Shown here: positions 37,474 through 50,100 of the stretch, piece after piece
Layout of the letters: every line of letters starts with the position of its first letter
How positions within the stretch are numbered: the stretch's first letter is position 1
DNA from: Spinacia oleracea
Lineage: Eukaryota; Streptophyta; Magnoliopsida; Caryophyllales; Amaranthaceae
Assembly: GCF_020520425.1 (NCBI RefSeq)
Contig: NC_079492.1
Coordinates: 107,977,157-108,041,156 of the forward strand
DNA length: 64,000 nt
Reading direction: 5' to 3'
Made by a program: the position numbers and the translations under genes
The notes under the pieces: generated by a model
Database searches by the model: none
What the model was told of the DNA's origin: nothing
Seen by the model: only the letters and a program-made list of their open reading frames with translations

Positions 37474-39925
37474 GTCTCCCACTTGTCCTTAGGGACAAGT
37501 GTGCATTTCCTAATTCCTTTGTCGCTCGATGCTTGCTCTTGAACATAAGGTAAGAGTTGTCATCCTTATTATGTCCAGAGGTGTTTCTCGGTTTCAGAGT
37601 TCAACTAATCAAATAAACAGATAATCATAGCCTATGATTCATCCGAGCACGGCCATGCATTTTACAGTTTCTAGCTCTCCGAGTGGCCTTGTACAACTTT
37701 TAAGCATCTCATCCCAATTTATGGGAGGACAATCCCAATCTTGCGATCTTGGGATTAGACTTCGTTTGATAGGTGATTACCTGAGCGTTGCCTTTATAGC
37801 CTCCTTTTACGGTGCGACGGTTGGTCAACGTCAAAGTAACCAGTTCTCAAACAAGTAATCTCAAATCACTCAGGTATTGAGGATTTAGTGTCTAATAATT
37901 TTAATGAAATTTACTTATGACAGATTTTCATCTCTTACAGTAAAGTTTCATAGGTCTGTCCGATACTAGTCTTCCCAAAGTAAGTATCTATGCAAATGAT
38001 TTCGAGATTGCCAAGTCCACATAGTTCAAGAAACATAACTATTAGTCATCTTGCATTCCAGTCGTCTAACGTTTTCTATGCGTCCAATTTTATAGAAAAC
38101 TCCGACCAGGGACAATTTTCAACCTTTGACATTCAAGTTCACTTGATAGACATTTCTTAGTCACAGGACTGGTCCTGACAGTCTATCTTGAATATATCGT
38201 CATATTGAAGGGACTCATCATTTAATACTAAACCAAGATTAAATGGAATATGAAAATACATTTCATATATGATAAATGTTCAACCCTAATGTTTTACAAC
38301 CATGGGCCTCAAACCCATATTCTAAAACAGTTCATGGAATTTCAAAGCTATGCTTGATTTCCAGTGCTACAATGTGAGTGTTGCTTCTCACTTGTTGCAT
38401 AGGTTTAGTTATCATGCTTTGCCAATCTTAATATCCTTTTCATCGAATGTTTTTCGAGATATGATGATAAGATCTTCTGAGTTTGTTTATTATGTGATCT
38501 AGTCTTTCTTACTTCGTTTGCAATGAAGAACCATCAAGCCAGCAGACAGGTGATCTACACAAGTTCAGTGAAGAACTCTTTAAAACAACCCTGTTTTATT
38601 GCTTTCTTAGGCAATAAGTACTTTTACTTCAACTGTTTAGGTTGCTAGTGATGCTTTGTTTGGATTTACTTATCCAAGCAGTTCACAGATATGCGGAAGA
38701 CTTTCCAACTATATCTTAGAACATAGAAATTAATATTTAATTTCCCACGCAACAACTCATGGTCTCCAACCCATGTTGCCATTTTCAAAACACGATGCTC
38801 TATAGCTCGTCCTTGCCAATGGTTAACTCCAAGGGAATCTTGCTTGATCCTTTGCCAGTGTTTATGCGTGTAGCATCAATATTTAGCATATCTTTATTTC
38901 CTTGAATCAAGAACTATTCCTATGTACCTTTTCAAGTACCATAAGTATTCTTGATCTCAATCTAGTTGATCTTCACTTAGATCAATAGAGATTGGTATGT
39001 GTTCGTCATGCCTAAAGTCATACGATACGTTTTTGGCGATCCTCATATTATATCATACATGATAAATTCTTTTGTAGAATAATTCCCAATTGAATTCTAT
39101 TCATGTAACTTTAGCTCATTCTAGTTTCAGTAGATACTGAATTCAGCTAAATTTGTTGACATATAATATAGGTTTAAGAATCTCACTTGGATCCTTTGAT
39201 GTTTAACTTAGTAAATGCTTATACATAGTTCAAACATTCATTACTTAGATTTATTCATATGGGTCAAATATCTCCAATGGAGTCTTTCGTGTTTGATTTA
39301 GTAACTTCCATTACTTAATCCAAAACAATAATATAAGATCTTTGTAAAATAGATCCTATAACCCAGTATGTACTAAGTTTCGCCTTGGTCCATCATTGAT
39401 GAATAATTTCAAATCTAAGTCATTAGCATTTGAATGTTATTTCACAATAGAGAGATATGTGTGTGATACACATAGGACCAATTAAGTTTTATGTACTCCC
39501 ACTACACTTCTTATATATCTATAAGAATCATGTACATTTTATGAAACTAAAATGCTTATTAGCTTCACTAAAATACAATTCCAATTCCTAATTGCTTGCT
39601 TAAGTCTGTACTTAGATTTTATAAGCTAGCTTTCCTTTTCAAGCATTTATTTGGATCCACAAATCCTATGACATACCATGTACATAGTTATTCCAACATT
39701 TGATTGAGGAATACGTTTTGTCATCCAATTGCCATATGTACCAATATGCAATCATTGCTTGATTTATAGACTTGAGCATTACGATTATGCATGAGGTTTC
39801 AACACAATCCATGCCATGAATTTGCTTGTAACCTTTAGCAACTAATCTAGCTTTGTGTTTGAACACAATTCTATGTTTGATGGTTTATATCCTTAAAACA
39901 AATTTGCAACCAATAGGTGTGAAAC
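37474..39925 (-). pseudogene. 3' half of the copia B interior, decayed
   Basis: Positions 37474-38250 are the reverse complement of the stretch after pol in copia C (51200-51938). Further right the coding region is ruined. One minus-strand piece at 39866-39666 still reads HKARLVAKGYKQIHGMD and aligns with the RT start of copia C (KARLVAKGYRQVHGVD at about 49690), at about the expected distance from the 3' LTR. GAAAC at 39921-39925 is the target duplication of element D. Confidence 0.8.
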
Positions 39926-42857
39926 TGTAACGCCCCGACTTTTCGGCTCCTTAATTATCGGTAATAAACCGTACTTAATTGATCATTAGCAACGAAATTA
40001 GGCTTAATTAATCCTAGGACCTGTAGGTTATGGGCCCACAAATAAAATAATCCTTAATAACATTCAATAAATAATACAATATTCCCAAAAATAAAATAAT
40101 AATCAATATTCTCATAATCAAAAACTCAATAACAAGATTTCCATAATAAATAATTTCTCGTCTCGATATCTCCAAAATAAATTACCAACTCCACTAATAA
40201 CTCTCATTTGAGCAACTTGAGCTCCTTAATCGAACCTGTGCATCATCATAAAAATAGAAAACAGGAAAAACACAGAAAAATCCAAAAATGAGTGGAAAAC
40301 TCAGTAATATTACTCCAGCCCGTCAAAACGGTTTTATTTTGAAAATCATTTGGCACATATCAATCATTAGCATTTATTGTTCGGAAATAACTAACTCAAT
40401 CTCGTTATCTTGAAAACTGTGTCGGCAAGGAATCGTTTCCTTTACAGCTCATTGGCAAGTACAGGTTTTGGCGGGACTTTTCTTACATCTTTTCAGGGGG
40501 GAACTGTTTCCCAAACTTTAACTTTAACATGGCCTCCACCTGTAACTTGCCCATTTACTAGTTCAGTTCACTTTTCCATGCCGACAAAAACAACATCGTC
40601 TTTCTTTAAAATAACTTTATAAATATCGTAATTATTCCCGAACAACGTCTTTAACATCATAACCTCATGATCATAATCATAAACATATATCATATCATTT
40701 ACCTCATAAAACACATAATAAACACATAATCACATATAATTATATATTTTCACATACGGGCATATAAACTTAAATGCTGGACATAATAGTTACACAACAT
40801 ATACGGGCATATAAGATAAAATGCTAGACATAATAATTACCTCGATGCTTAACCTTAATCCCCCATGAGCTCCGTACTAATTAGTAATCCTTAAAATTAG
40901 TTATGTTGACAACCTTAATATGAATAATAAAATTTCATCATTTGCTTAATCATATATTTAAAATCTATATATATTATACTAAAAGAGAGGAAATCAATGT
41001 GGTGATGACAAATGTCACTACATGATTCGCCTCCCTTATAAATTAAAAAATAATTAAAGTTATTAATCTAAATTCAAGTTGTCTTATTTAAGGAAAAATA
41101 TGCACTAGAGAATATATTATTGTTTGCCAATATTAATCTTAAAGATTCTTTTAATAATAAACATTCTAAAAATACTAAATAAAAATAGAAAATGTAAAAA
41201 AATATGCATAAGTAAATATTCTATACCCGTGTTTATGTAAACGTTATGTAAATATGGTGCACTAAGTAAATTACCATTTAAAATGAATATTCTGTAAAAT
41301 ATAGCATATATAAATTATACTACATAAGTTTTCAGGATACTACCGGTAAAGATGACACGTTTCATGTCTACTTTTTTTAATCTAAATATTAATGTTATTA
41401 ACTTTTGAAATATGGTACATAATACAAGACATTATAATGTACTACGTATCTATATGCTATTCTAAAAGAGAGGGTACCTCAACGTGGTGCTAACACATGT
41501 TATTTTTAATTTTACTTTTCATTTTTATTGCCGAAATGTATATTGTTTGTATTAGTATATATAGATCACACAATCTATATTATTGAATATACGGTAAAAT
41601 AATATCTATTCACTAAAAAGAAACTATTTAATTTAAATTTTTATTGACACCTATTGTCTATATACCACAAAGATAATATGAAAAATATTATAGAGAGAGT
41701 ACATTCTATATACATTTCGTAGTATAATACTGGTGAAATTATAATAGGACTATTATTAAATTATACGTACTCCGACTTCGTAGTACTTATAATATGACTA
41801 TTACAATATTATACATTCTCCAACTACGTAGTACTTATAAGAAAAGAATATCAAATATTTTAAAAAAGCACTTTCTCTGTTTTTTATTTTATTTGCAACA
41901 CTTCCCTAAAACGGAAAAATTGAAACACCCTACAAATGGAAAACTATTTTGTATGATTGACATTTCACCCTCACTTTAATCTATTTACTAATTATAATCT
42001 CTCAAACACCAAATAAAATAATGGAACCCCTTTTCAGTTTTACCCTTATATTAAAGAAGTTTGATTCCTTTTTATTTAAGGGTGATAAAGTGTACGTTCC
42101 AACTACATAGAAACGGAAGAAGTTATCTTAAAAAGATCACTTCCCAACTCTTTCACAATTCTTTATTCAGTAGTCCTTCCATACCTTTATTTGCCTCATA
42201 TTCATCTTTGGTATGTCCGTTTGAGATTACTCCAATAATTTTCCCACTTGATCCCTCTCTATCTCTTCTCATATTGTCCACTTTATCAACTCATGTGCAC
42301 TTTTCACACTCAATTCATAATGAAGTAAATTTTGGCCGTGGGACAATCAAAAAGGTTGGAGTGAGTTTATTAGACAGTTAACTCAAGGTAACGTGTAATA
42401 TTGACCAAATATAGGTATGTTACATTGTTAGTGAGGCGGGTTTTTGGGAGACCCTTATGCAACGCCCTAAGTGGGAAGGGTTGTAGGAAAGTTTGATTTG
42501 GTGGGTGATGCGGATAGAAAAAGTATATGCCTCAGGTGACAATGCAAGGATGAATTTTAAATTGTACCCTCCCAATAACTCGCATATCCCTCATCTAATT
42601 GATCATGAATAGTATTTTTTACAACTAACCAACATATTATAACATTTTATTTATTTATTCAATTACTCTAATAAGACAACCAAATTGGCAAATACTCTAA
42701 AGTAGATTTTAAAATTGAAAACTACAAAAAGAAAGGATATATGGTGGGTTTGGATAAACGGGTGGGTGATGGAACGAGAATGAATTTTATTTTATAGATG
42801 GGTAGCATACATTTGTGGGTGGCAGGGATAAGAATGAGATTTTAGGTGGGTACGAGT
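39926..42857. other. Left arm of element D
   Basis: AT-rich and non-coding. Segments at 40963-40995 and 41448-41475 (TAT-CTA-AAAGAGAGG) look like decayed Helitron starts, but no matching 3' hairpin was found. A duplicated CGTAGTACTTATAA motif occurs at 41778-41840. The arm ends in CGAGT (42853-42857), the copia C target duplication. Confidence 0.45.
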
Positions 42858-44243
42858 TGAAGGAAATAATGCCCTTGGTCCAAGTATGCATTCTATGTTA
42901 AGTCTAATAAATGCGGTTCAGTATTAATTAACAAGTTAATAATTCAGTGAGATCAAGTGAGCTGAATGCCTAGCTAGAGGCCGCTTCAGTTCAAGTGGAA
43001 TTAATGATATTAATCCACAGCTTACTCTTGACTGAACCCGTAGGGTCACACAAATAGTACGTAAACGGATCAAGTATTTAATGGCATTAAATACTCCATC
43101 TATGAATATTCGGAACCGACGGATCTTGGTTTCAGTGGGAGCTAAGATCGTCACAGGCAAGAAATGAATACTCCGGAAACGATGATATTGCCGGAAACGG
43201 AAATATGGATCGTATCGGAAATATGAATATTATCCAAGTCGTAGATGTTGCCGGAAACGGAAACATGGTACGTATCGGAAAATATTATTGGAAATGGAAA
43301 TATTACCAGAATCGGAAATATTACCGGAAACGGAAATATTGTCAGAATCGGAAATATTGCCGGAATCGGAAAATAATTCCGGAAACGGAAATATTAAATA
43401 TTTGTTCGAAACGGAAATTAATTCCGGAATCGGAAATATTAAATATTGTTCGTATCGGAAATAGATTCCGGAAATGGAAATTTAATCGGAAGCGTATCGT
43501 ACGAATTAGCATCGGACGAGGCTTGCCGGACGAAGGCCCAGCACGAAGCCGGGGCCATCGCCCAGCAAGCATGCGCGCCACAAGCCCAGCCAAGGCAGCG
43601 CCCAGGCCTACCGCAAGGCAGGCCCAGCGCGCGCCAAGAGGCCACGGCTGCGTGGGCCGTGCTGCGCGGGCTGCTGCTCGCACGCGCATGGGCAGCCCTT
43701 GTGGCTGCCGTGTGTGTGTGAGTTTGTGCTCATGCGTGATTCCTGAATCTGCAAGAGTCAGTGTATGATTAAATTACTATTCCTAATTGGATAAATTAAT
43801 TAAATAGAATTCATGTAGGATTCTAATTTCAATTAATTCGTATCCTACTAGGATTACGATTCCTTTTCCATAACTCTATAAATAAAGGCCTAGGGGTCAT
43901 AATTTATATATAAGTTTCAAAGTATTCAAAAGTGAGTTTTTTTGAGAGAAAATCAAACACACATCTTGCTCAAAAGTGCCGAAATTTTCTAGTACCTTAA
44001 GGGCGATTCTAGTTGGTCAATCTTAAGGCGGATCCGGACGTGCTGTGGACTATCTACGGAGGGACGACACTTGGAGTCCTAAAAGACTTGTTCTTGTTCG
44101 GTTCGGGCGCAGCTAGGGAGGGCACGCAACAAAGAGTATGCATCTAAATTATGCTATATGATTATGTGTAAATAATATGTTGTCCTGGGTTAATGGTTGT
44201 TTCCGCATGATCTATGTAGTGTCATATGTATCATAACCTAACA
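42858..44243 (+). mobile_element. 5' LTR of copia C (1386 bp)
   Basis: TGAAGGAAATAATGCCC to CATAACCTAACA. Its length equals that of the 3' LTR (51939-53324), and the translated segments that can be compared are identical, so insertion was recent. It has an array of GGAAA motifs (about 43170-43495), a GC-rich block (43500-43735) and a TATA box (CTATAAATA, about 43876-43884) that should drive the genomic transcript. The polyadenylation region would follow. Confidence 0.95.
43170..43495 (+). repeat. LTR-internal array of about twenty GGAAA motifs
   Basis: Imperfect units such as CCGGAAACGGAAATATTG and AATCGGAAATATTACC, spaced 10-20 bases. The same array is in all five LTR copies of this family (for example 52251-52576 in the 3' LTR of C). 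It lies upstream of the TATA box, in U3. Confidence 0.85.
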
Positions 44244-44244
44244 G

Positions 44245-44258
44245 TGGTATCACGAGCC
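44245..44258 (+). other. Copia C primer-binding site
   Basis: TGGTATCACGAGCC lies one base after the LTR. The usual initiator-Met tRNA complement is TGGTATCAGAGCC, so this site has an extra C. Copia A has the same variant at 24600, and copia B has TGGTATCACAAGCC in reverse at 59613-59600. Confidence 0.8.
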
Positions 44259-47108
44259 CCTTATTATTTTCATAATCTAAATTGCATGAACATGGTTAAA
44301 TATTACAAATTTGCAAGAATTAAAAGGGGTGATTAATTTTCGTAATTGTTAATTAATTGCAAATTGCGTTTATTTAATTATATGTACGCAGTTTTTCGGC
44401 AGTTTCTTCATTACTCATCCGAATTGAGTGATTTTTGTGTCAATTCCGCATGTAAAAGGCATTCTAAAATTTTGACAAAAATTAGTATTTTTCTGCCGAA
44501 CCCAGAATTCTCAAATTCGAAGCCTAACTATGACTTTTCGAAGGTTTTAGTTTTTCGGATGCAAAATTTCGTAAATTTAAGATGTTAAATTAAATATTTG
44601 CGATTCCTGTTGATAAATCTTGAATTTTTGATTGACCTACTGCATATGTTTAACAAGTTTGAATGCCTAGTCTTGTTAATTATGCAATCTAATTTATAAT
44701 TATGATTAATTTGTTGAAAATTAGAATAATTTAGAATTAATTTGATTTTCATAATTAATTGTAATTTAATTAGAAACCTATGATTAAAAACCACCATAAA
44801 AATTGTAAATTTACGATAAATTTTAAATTTTTATGACCTAGACTTGAATCCATAACAATCGGAAATCAATTGGATAATAAATTTTCGATTTTTCGCCCTA
44901 AAATTATGAAATTAATAATATTTATAAATTTGTCATTAATTTTAAATATAAATTTTAAATTTTCTTGCGATTCGTTCAAATAACTTGCACGCACGAAGCA
45001 ATGGACGCTTCGTGTTACCCTTAAGGGGTGTTGTATAATGCGGGCATGCGACGACGAGCAAGGGAGCTCGTCGCCCGTGCGGCACGAATGCAATGAGCAA
45101 GGGCGTAGTGCACGAGCGCAAGGCAGCAGCCCTGCCTTGTGTCGTGTGCCACGAGCAATGAACGTATGGGCATGGGCGAGGGGCGAGCCAAGGCAGTCGC
45201 GTGTGGGCAGCAAGCGAGCTGCGCCACAACGCGCGCTGCCTCGCACAAGTGCGCGCAGCCTCGCGCGCAGCGAGCGCAAGCTCGCGTGCCACGAGCGCTG
45301 CGCACAGCATCACTCGCGCGCACAGCGCGCGATGTCGCCCGCCCAGCGAGCGATGTCGCGCACCAGCGAGCGATGGCTCGCGCGCGCGCAGCGAGCGATC
45401 TCGCGCGCCAGCGAGCGATCTCGCGCCCCAGCGAGCGATGGCTCGCGCGCGCAGCGAGCGAGCTTGCGCGCCCAGCGAGCGATCTCGCGCGCCAGCGAAC
45501 GATGTCGCGCGCGCGCGCTGCGAGCGATAGCTCGCGTGCGATGGGCGCTATGCGGAGGCTTGCGTTGGGACAGCAGCAGCTATGCTACGAGCGCATGGGC
45601 TGCGCGCACATGGCCAGCAATGGCTGTGTGCGTACGGCCCATGGGCGTGCAACGCGTAGGGTGTTTGCGTTACGATTAGATCGTTTTGAATGTTTAATTT
45701 GAAAATTTCAGTTCACGTAATTTTAATTAATTTTAAAATTAATAATTTGAATTAATTTCTTGGATTTTAATTTTGAATATTATAATTATAATAAATGGAA
45801 TTTATTCTTATTATTTTACTAAAATTAAAATCATGAATTAATTTAAATGCGACTGAAATTAAATTAAATTTTTGGATTCAATTATAAATTTATATGAGCT
45901 TTAAATTTTAATTAAATTTGTATGTTTCCGGTTAGACTAGAAATACAATTTTATGTTTAAAATTAGTAAAGCATATGAATTTATTGGTTTGAGTGGGAGC
46001 GTTTTTAGTCATAAACTCTTGATTAGGTCTACAAATCCTTAAGGTTAAAACAACTCGATTAGAATTAATAAGGACTGAATAATTGGTAGATTATTGGTGC
46101 CCTTGATTAATTGCTGCAAATGTTTACGTGATGCATAATGTGTTTTACTAACCAGCTATGTGGGCCATTCATGATAATGAATGGGTGAATGGTATATATT
46201 GTATATGTACTGTTTTGCAGGTTATGAAGTGACTAGTATGGCCCAAATAGGATAGAAAATATGGTCTGCGTACCATTAATTTGAATGTAATTGGTCTAAA
46301 GTACCAAAGTTATTTTTCAATTCAAATATGGTCTGCGAACCATCAAATAGTTGTAATTAGTTATAGCTTATCCTATTTGAAGAAAATGGTGCCTCCCACG
46401 GAGATTTTCAAGACGGACTTTGAAGTCAAAGCTTCAAGATGAAGTCGGGCCATACTAGATCACAAATATCTTATGCATGTTTTAAGTTATTTATTGCTTT
46501 AAATATGTCTTAAAATGCATGAGATCAAAAGCTTGATTATGTTGCATGATTAAGGATTTTAGTTCACTTAAAATCTAACCAACATAGTAAGAGCCTTAAG
46601 TTCCAAACTTAAAAATTGAGTTAAAAGGTGCCATGCCAAAATATACACTTGCTTGGATATCCTTTACATCAATCTAGTAATAGTTTTCGCTCAGCGAGGT
46701 GTTACTTATTGGTCCTAAAGGGGCAAGGTACACAAATAATTGTGAGTACATGTTAGTTTTGGTGAAACTCAACGATATAAGTAAGGAGTCCTTTTATGTC
46801 GTGGCAAATTCGATAGGTTTACCTAATAAGTTCTTAGACGTACCTATCAACCAAGAATAGTTTCTAGACTATTAGCAAAAGGCTTTTGCTTACCTAAGAT
46901 GTTCTAGGATTAAGTCGACAAACTGTGCTTAGTTCTTCAATGATTTTAGGATCTTGGAATCATTTTATTCACACCTGCCGGAACACATAACTTGAATAAA
47001 ATGCTTAATAAACATTGAATTATGCATGTATGCTAGAATTTAAGTTTATTAAGAGAAACTGTGAATGGTTATTTATTTGTTTATTCTTTTCAATTGTAGT
47101 TTTTTAAT
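44259..47108 (+). other. Long untranslated leader of copia C
   Basis: About 2.85 kb with no credible gene between the primer site and gag-pol. It has a very GC-rich patch with GCGAGCGATCTCGCGCG units (about 45030-45560), between AT-rich flanks. The leader is shared with copia B (57000-59600, reverse) and copia A (62324 onward). Long leaders are known in Angela/BARE-type elements. Confidence 0.75.
45340..45545 (+). repeat. GC-rich tandem repeat GCGAGCGAT-CTCGCGCGCCA
   Basis: Seven to eight imperfect units of 25-30 bases. The open frames across it in several phases are composition artefacts. The corresponding patch of copia B (58420-58700) lacks the regular array. Confidence 0.8.
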
Positions 47109-50100
47109 ATGGCAAACAACAATTCATTCAACATTCGATCAATTCTCGAAAAGGAGAAGTTGAACGGGAAAAACTTCCTTGACTGGCAAAGGAACTTGCA
47201 AATAGTTCTTATGCAGGAAGAAAAGGAGTATGTCCTAGATGAGGCGATGCCCGAAGCTCCTGGCGACGGGGTCACTCAGGCTGCCCTCAATCGTTGGATT
47301 GATGCCAACAAGGATGTGAAATGTCTAATGCTCGCCACCATGAGTGCGGATCTGCAGAAAACGTTCATCAACTCAGATGCTTTCACAATCATCAGTGAGT
47401 TGAAGAACATGTTCCAAGATCTGGCTCGAGTCGAAAGATTAGAGACTCATAGGCAAATTCTTGAGACCAAGCTTAAGAAAGGCGAGCCCGTAAGTCCACA
47501 TGTTCTCAAAATGATTGGACTCATTGAGAATATGAGTCGGCTGGATCAGCAATTTTCTCAGGAAATGGCTATAGACACCATCCTCCATTCTCTTCATAGC
47601 GGGTATGATCAGTTCAAACTGAACTACAGTATGAATAGTCTGGACAAAACGCTCACTGAGCTTCACGGTATGCTGAAAACCGCTGAAAAGACGCTCAAAA
47701 GTGATAAGCAGGATGTGCTTATGGTGCGTGGGGGCAAGTTCAAGAAATCTGGAAAGAAGAGGAATGCTAAGAAAGGTGGCAACAAGGCCAGCCCAACTAA
47801 GCAAACTGGCGCCAAATCTGCAAAGAGAAAGGTCAGTCAACCCACTTCTGAATCCGAATGCTTCTACTGCAAGAAGAAGGGGCATTGGAAGAGAGATTGC
47901 TTGAAACTAAAGGAAGATCAGAAGAATGGAACAGTCGTTCCATCTTCAGGTATTTTCGTTATAGACTGTATACTTGCTAATTCAACTTCTTGGGTATTAG
48001 ATACAGGTTGTGGCTCACACTTATGTTCAAATCCACAGGGACTAAGAAGAAGTAGAAAGTTAAGCAAGGGAGAAGTCGACCTACGAGTGGGAAATGGAGC
48101 ACGGATTGCTGCATTAGCCGTAGGAACTTACTATTTGTCGTTGCCCTCCGGGCTAGTTTTGGAACTGGAAGAATGTTTCCACGTTCCAAGTCTTACTAAA
48201 AACATCATTTCAGTTTCTTGCTTAGATGCTAAGGAATTTTCCTTTATAATAAAAGACAATAGTTGTTCGTTTTATTTTAAAGAGATGTTTTATGGATCTG
48301 CTAGATTAGTCAATGGACTTTATTTATTAGATCACGACAAACAAGTATATAACATAAATACCAAAAAGGCCAAAAAGGATGATTCAGATCTCACCTATCT
48401 GTGGCATTGTCGATTAGGCCATATAAACTTGAAACGCTTAGAAAGACTTCAAAGGGAAGGAATTCTAGAACCATTTGACTTAGAGGATTATGGTAAATGC
48501 GAATCATGTTTACTTGGCAAAATGACAAAGCAACCTTTCTCTAAAGTTGGAGAAAGAGCAAATGAACTATTGGGTTTGATCCATACAGATGTATGTGGAC
48601 CAATGAGTACAAATGCTAGAGGTGGTTTCAGCTACTTTATCACTTTCACTGATGACTTCAGTAGGTATGGTTATGTCTACCTAATGAAGCATAAGTCTGA
48701 ATCCTTTGACAAGTTCAAGGAATTTCAGAGTGAAGTAGAGAATCAATTAGGCAAGAAGATCAAGGCACTGCGGTCTGATAGAGGCGGTGAATATCTGAGC
48801 TATGAATTTGATGACCATCTGAAAGAATGTGGAATTCTATCAGAATTGACTCCTCCTGGAACACCACAATGGAACGGTGTGTCAGAACGGAGGAACAGAA
48901 CCTTGCTAGACATGGTCAGGTCAATGATGGGTCAGGCCGAACTTCCATTAGAATTTTGGGGACATGCACTAAATACAGCTGCACTCACTATAAATAGAGC
49001 TCCGTCTAAAGCTGTCGAAAAGACTCCATACGAATTATGGTTTGGAAAGCCTCCAAATGTGTCTTTTCTTAAGATTTGGGGATGTGAAGTATACGTCAAA
49101 CGATTAATTTCAGACAAACTTCATCCAAAATCTGACAAATGTATCCTTGTGGGCTATCCAAAGGAAACAAAGGGGTATTACTTCTACAATACATCTGAGA
49201 ACAAGGTGTTTGTTGCTCGAGATGGTGTCTTTTTGGAGAAGGATCACATTTCCAAAATGACAAGTGGGAGAAAAGTAGACCTCGAAGAAATTCGAGTCGA
49301 ACAACAAACTCTAGAGAATGCTCAAGATGACATTCAGGATGAAACTCAGAGATCTTTAGAAGAATCTGGTGAGAATCATGGTCAATCTAGAAATGTTACC
49401 CCGCGTAGATCGCAAAGATATAGATCTCAACCGGAAAGGTACTTAGGTATTTTGACGAACGAGAGCTATGACGTTCTATTACTTGAAAGTGATGAACCTG
49501 CGACTTACAAGCAAGCTATGACGAGCCCTAGCTCCAAGCAATGGCAAGAAGCCATGCAATCTGAATTAGACTCCATGTCTGAAAACCAAGTATGGGATTT
49601 GGTCGATTTGCCAGATGGCTACCAAGCCATTGGAAGCAAATGGGTTTTCAAACTGAAAAAGGACAAGGATGGGAAACTTGAAGTTTTCAAAGCTAGATTG
49701 GTTGCAAAAGGTTACAGGCAAGTCCACGGTGTGGATTACGATGAAACCTTTTCACCAGTTGCAATGCTAAAGTCTATTCGAATAATGTTAGCAATCGCTG
49801 CATATTACGATTACGAAATATGGCAGATGGATGTCAAAACTGCTTTCTTAAACGGCGTTTTAACAGAAACTGTGTTTATGACACAGCCTGAAGGTTTTGA
49901 GGATCCAAAGAATGCTAAAAAGGTATGCAAGCTAAAGAAGTCAATCTACGGATTGAAGCAGGCATCCAGGAGCTGGAATATACGTTTTGATGAAGCAGTC
50001 AGTGACTTTGGTTTCATCAAGAACGCAGACGAATCTTGTGTATACAAGAAGGTCAGTGGGAGCAAAATTGCTTTCCTAGTATTATATGTCGACGACATAT

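Noticed and set aside
40963..41475. Helitron-like starts (TAT-CTA-AAAGAGAGG)
   Set aside because: No 3' hairpin with CTRR end could be paired with them, so the call is not supported.
42936..43160. 74-codon antisense open frame in the copia LTR, repeated at 37171-37395, 52017-52241 and 60703-60927
   Set aside because: It recurs only because the LTR recurs. Differences between copies change amino acids freely, and no domain is recognisable.
45038..45702. Long overlapping open frames in several phases, Ala/Arg/Ser-rich
   Set aside because: They follow from a GC-rich tandem repeat with few stop codons. The same region in copia B encodes different residues.
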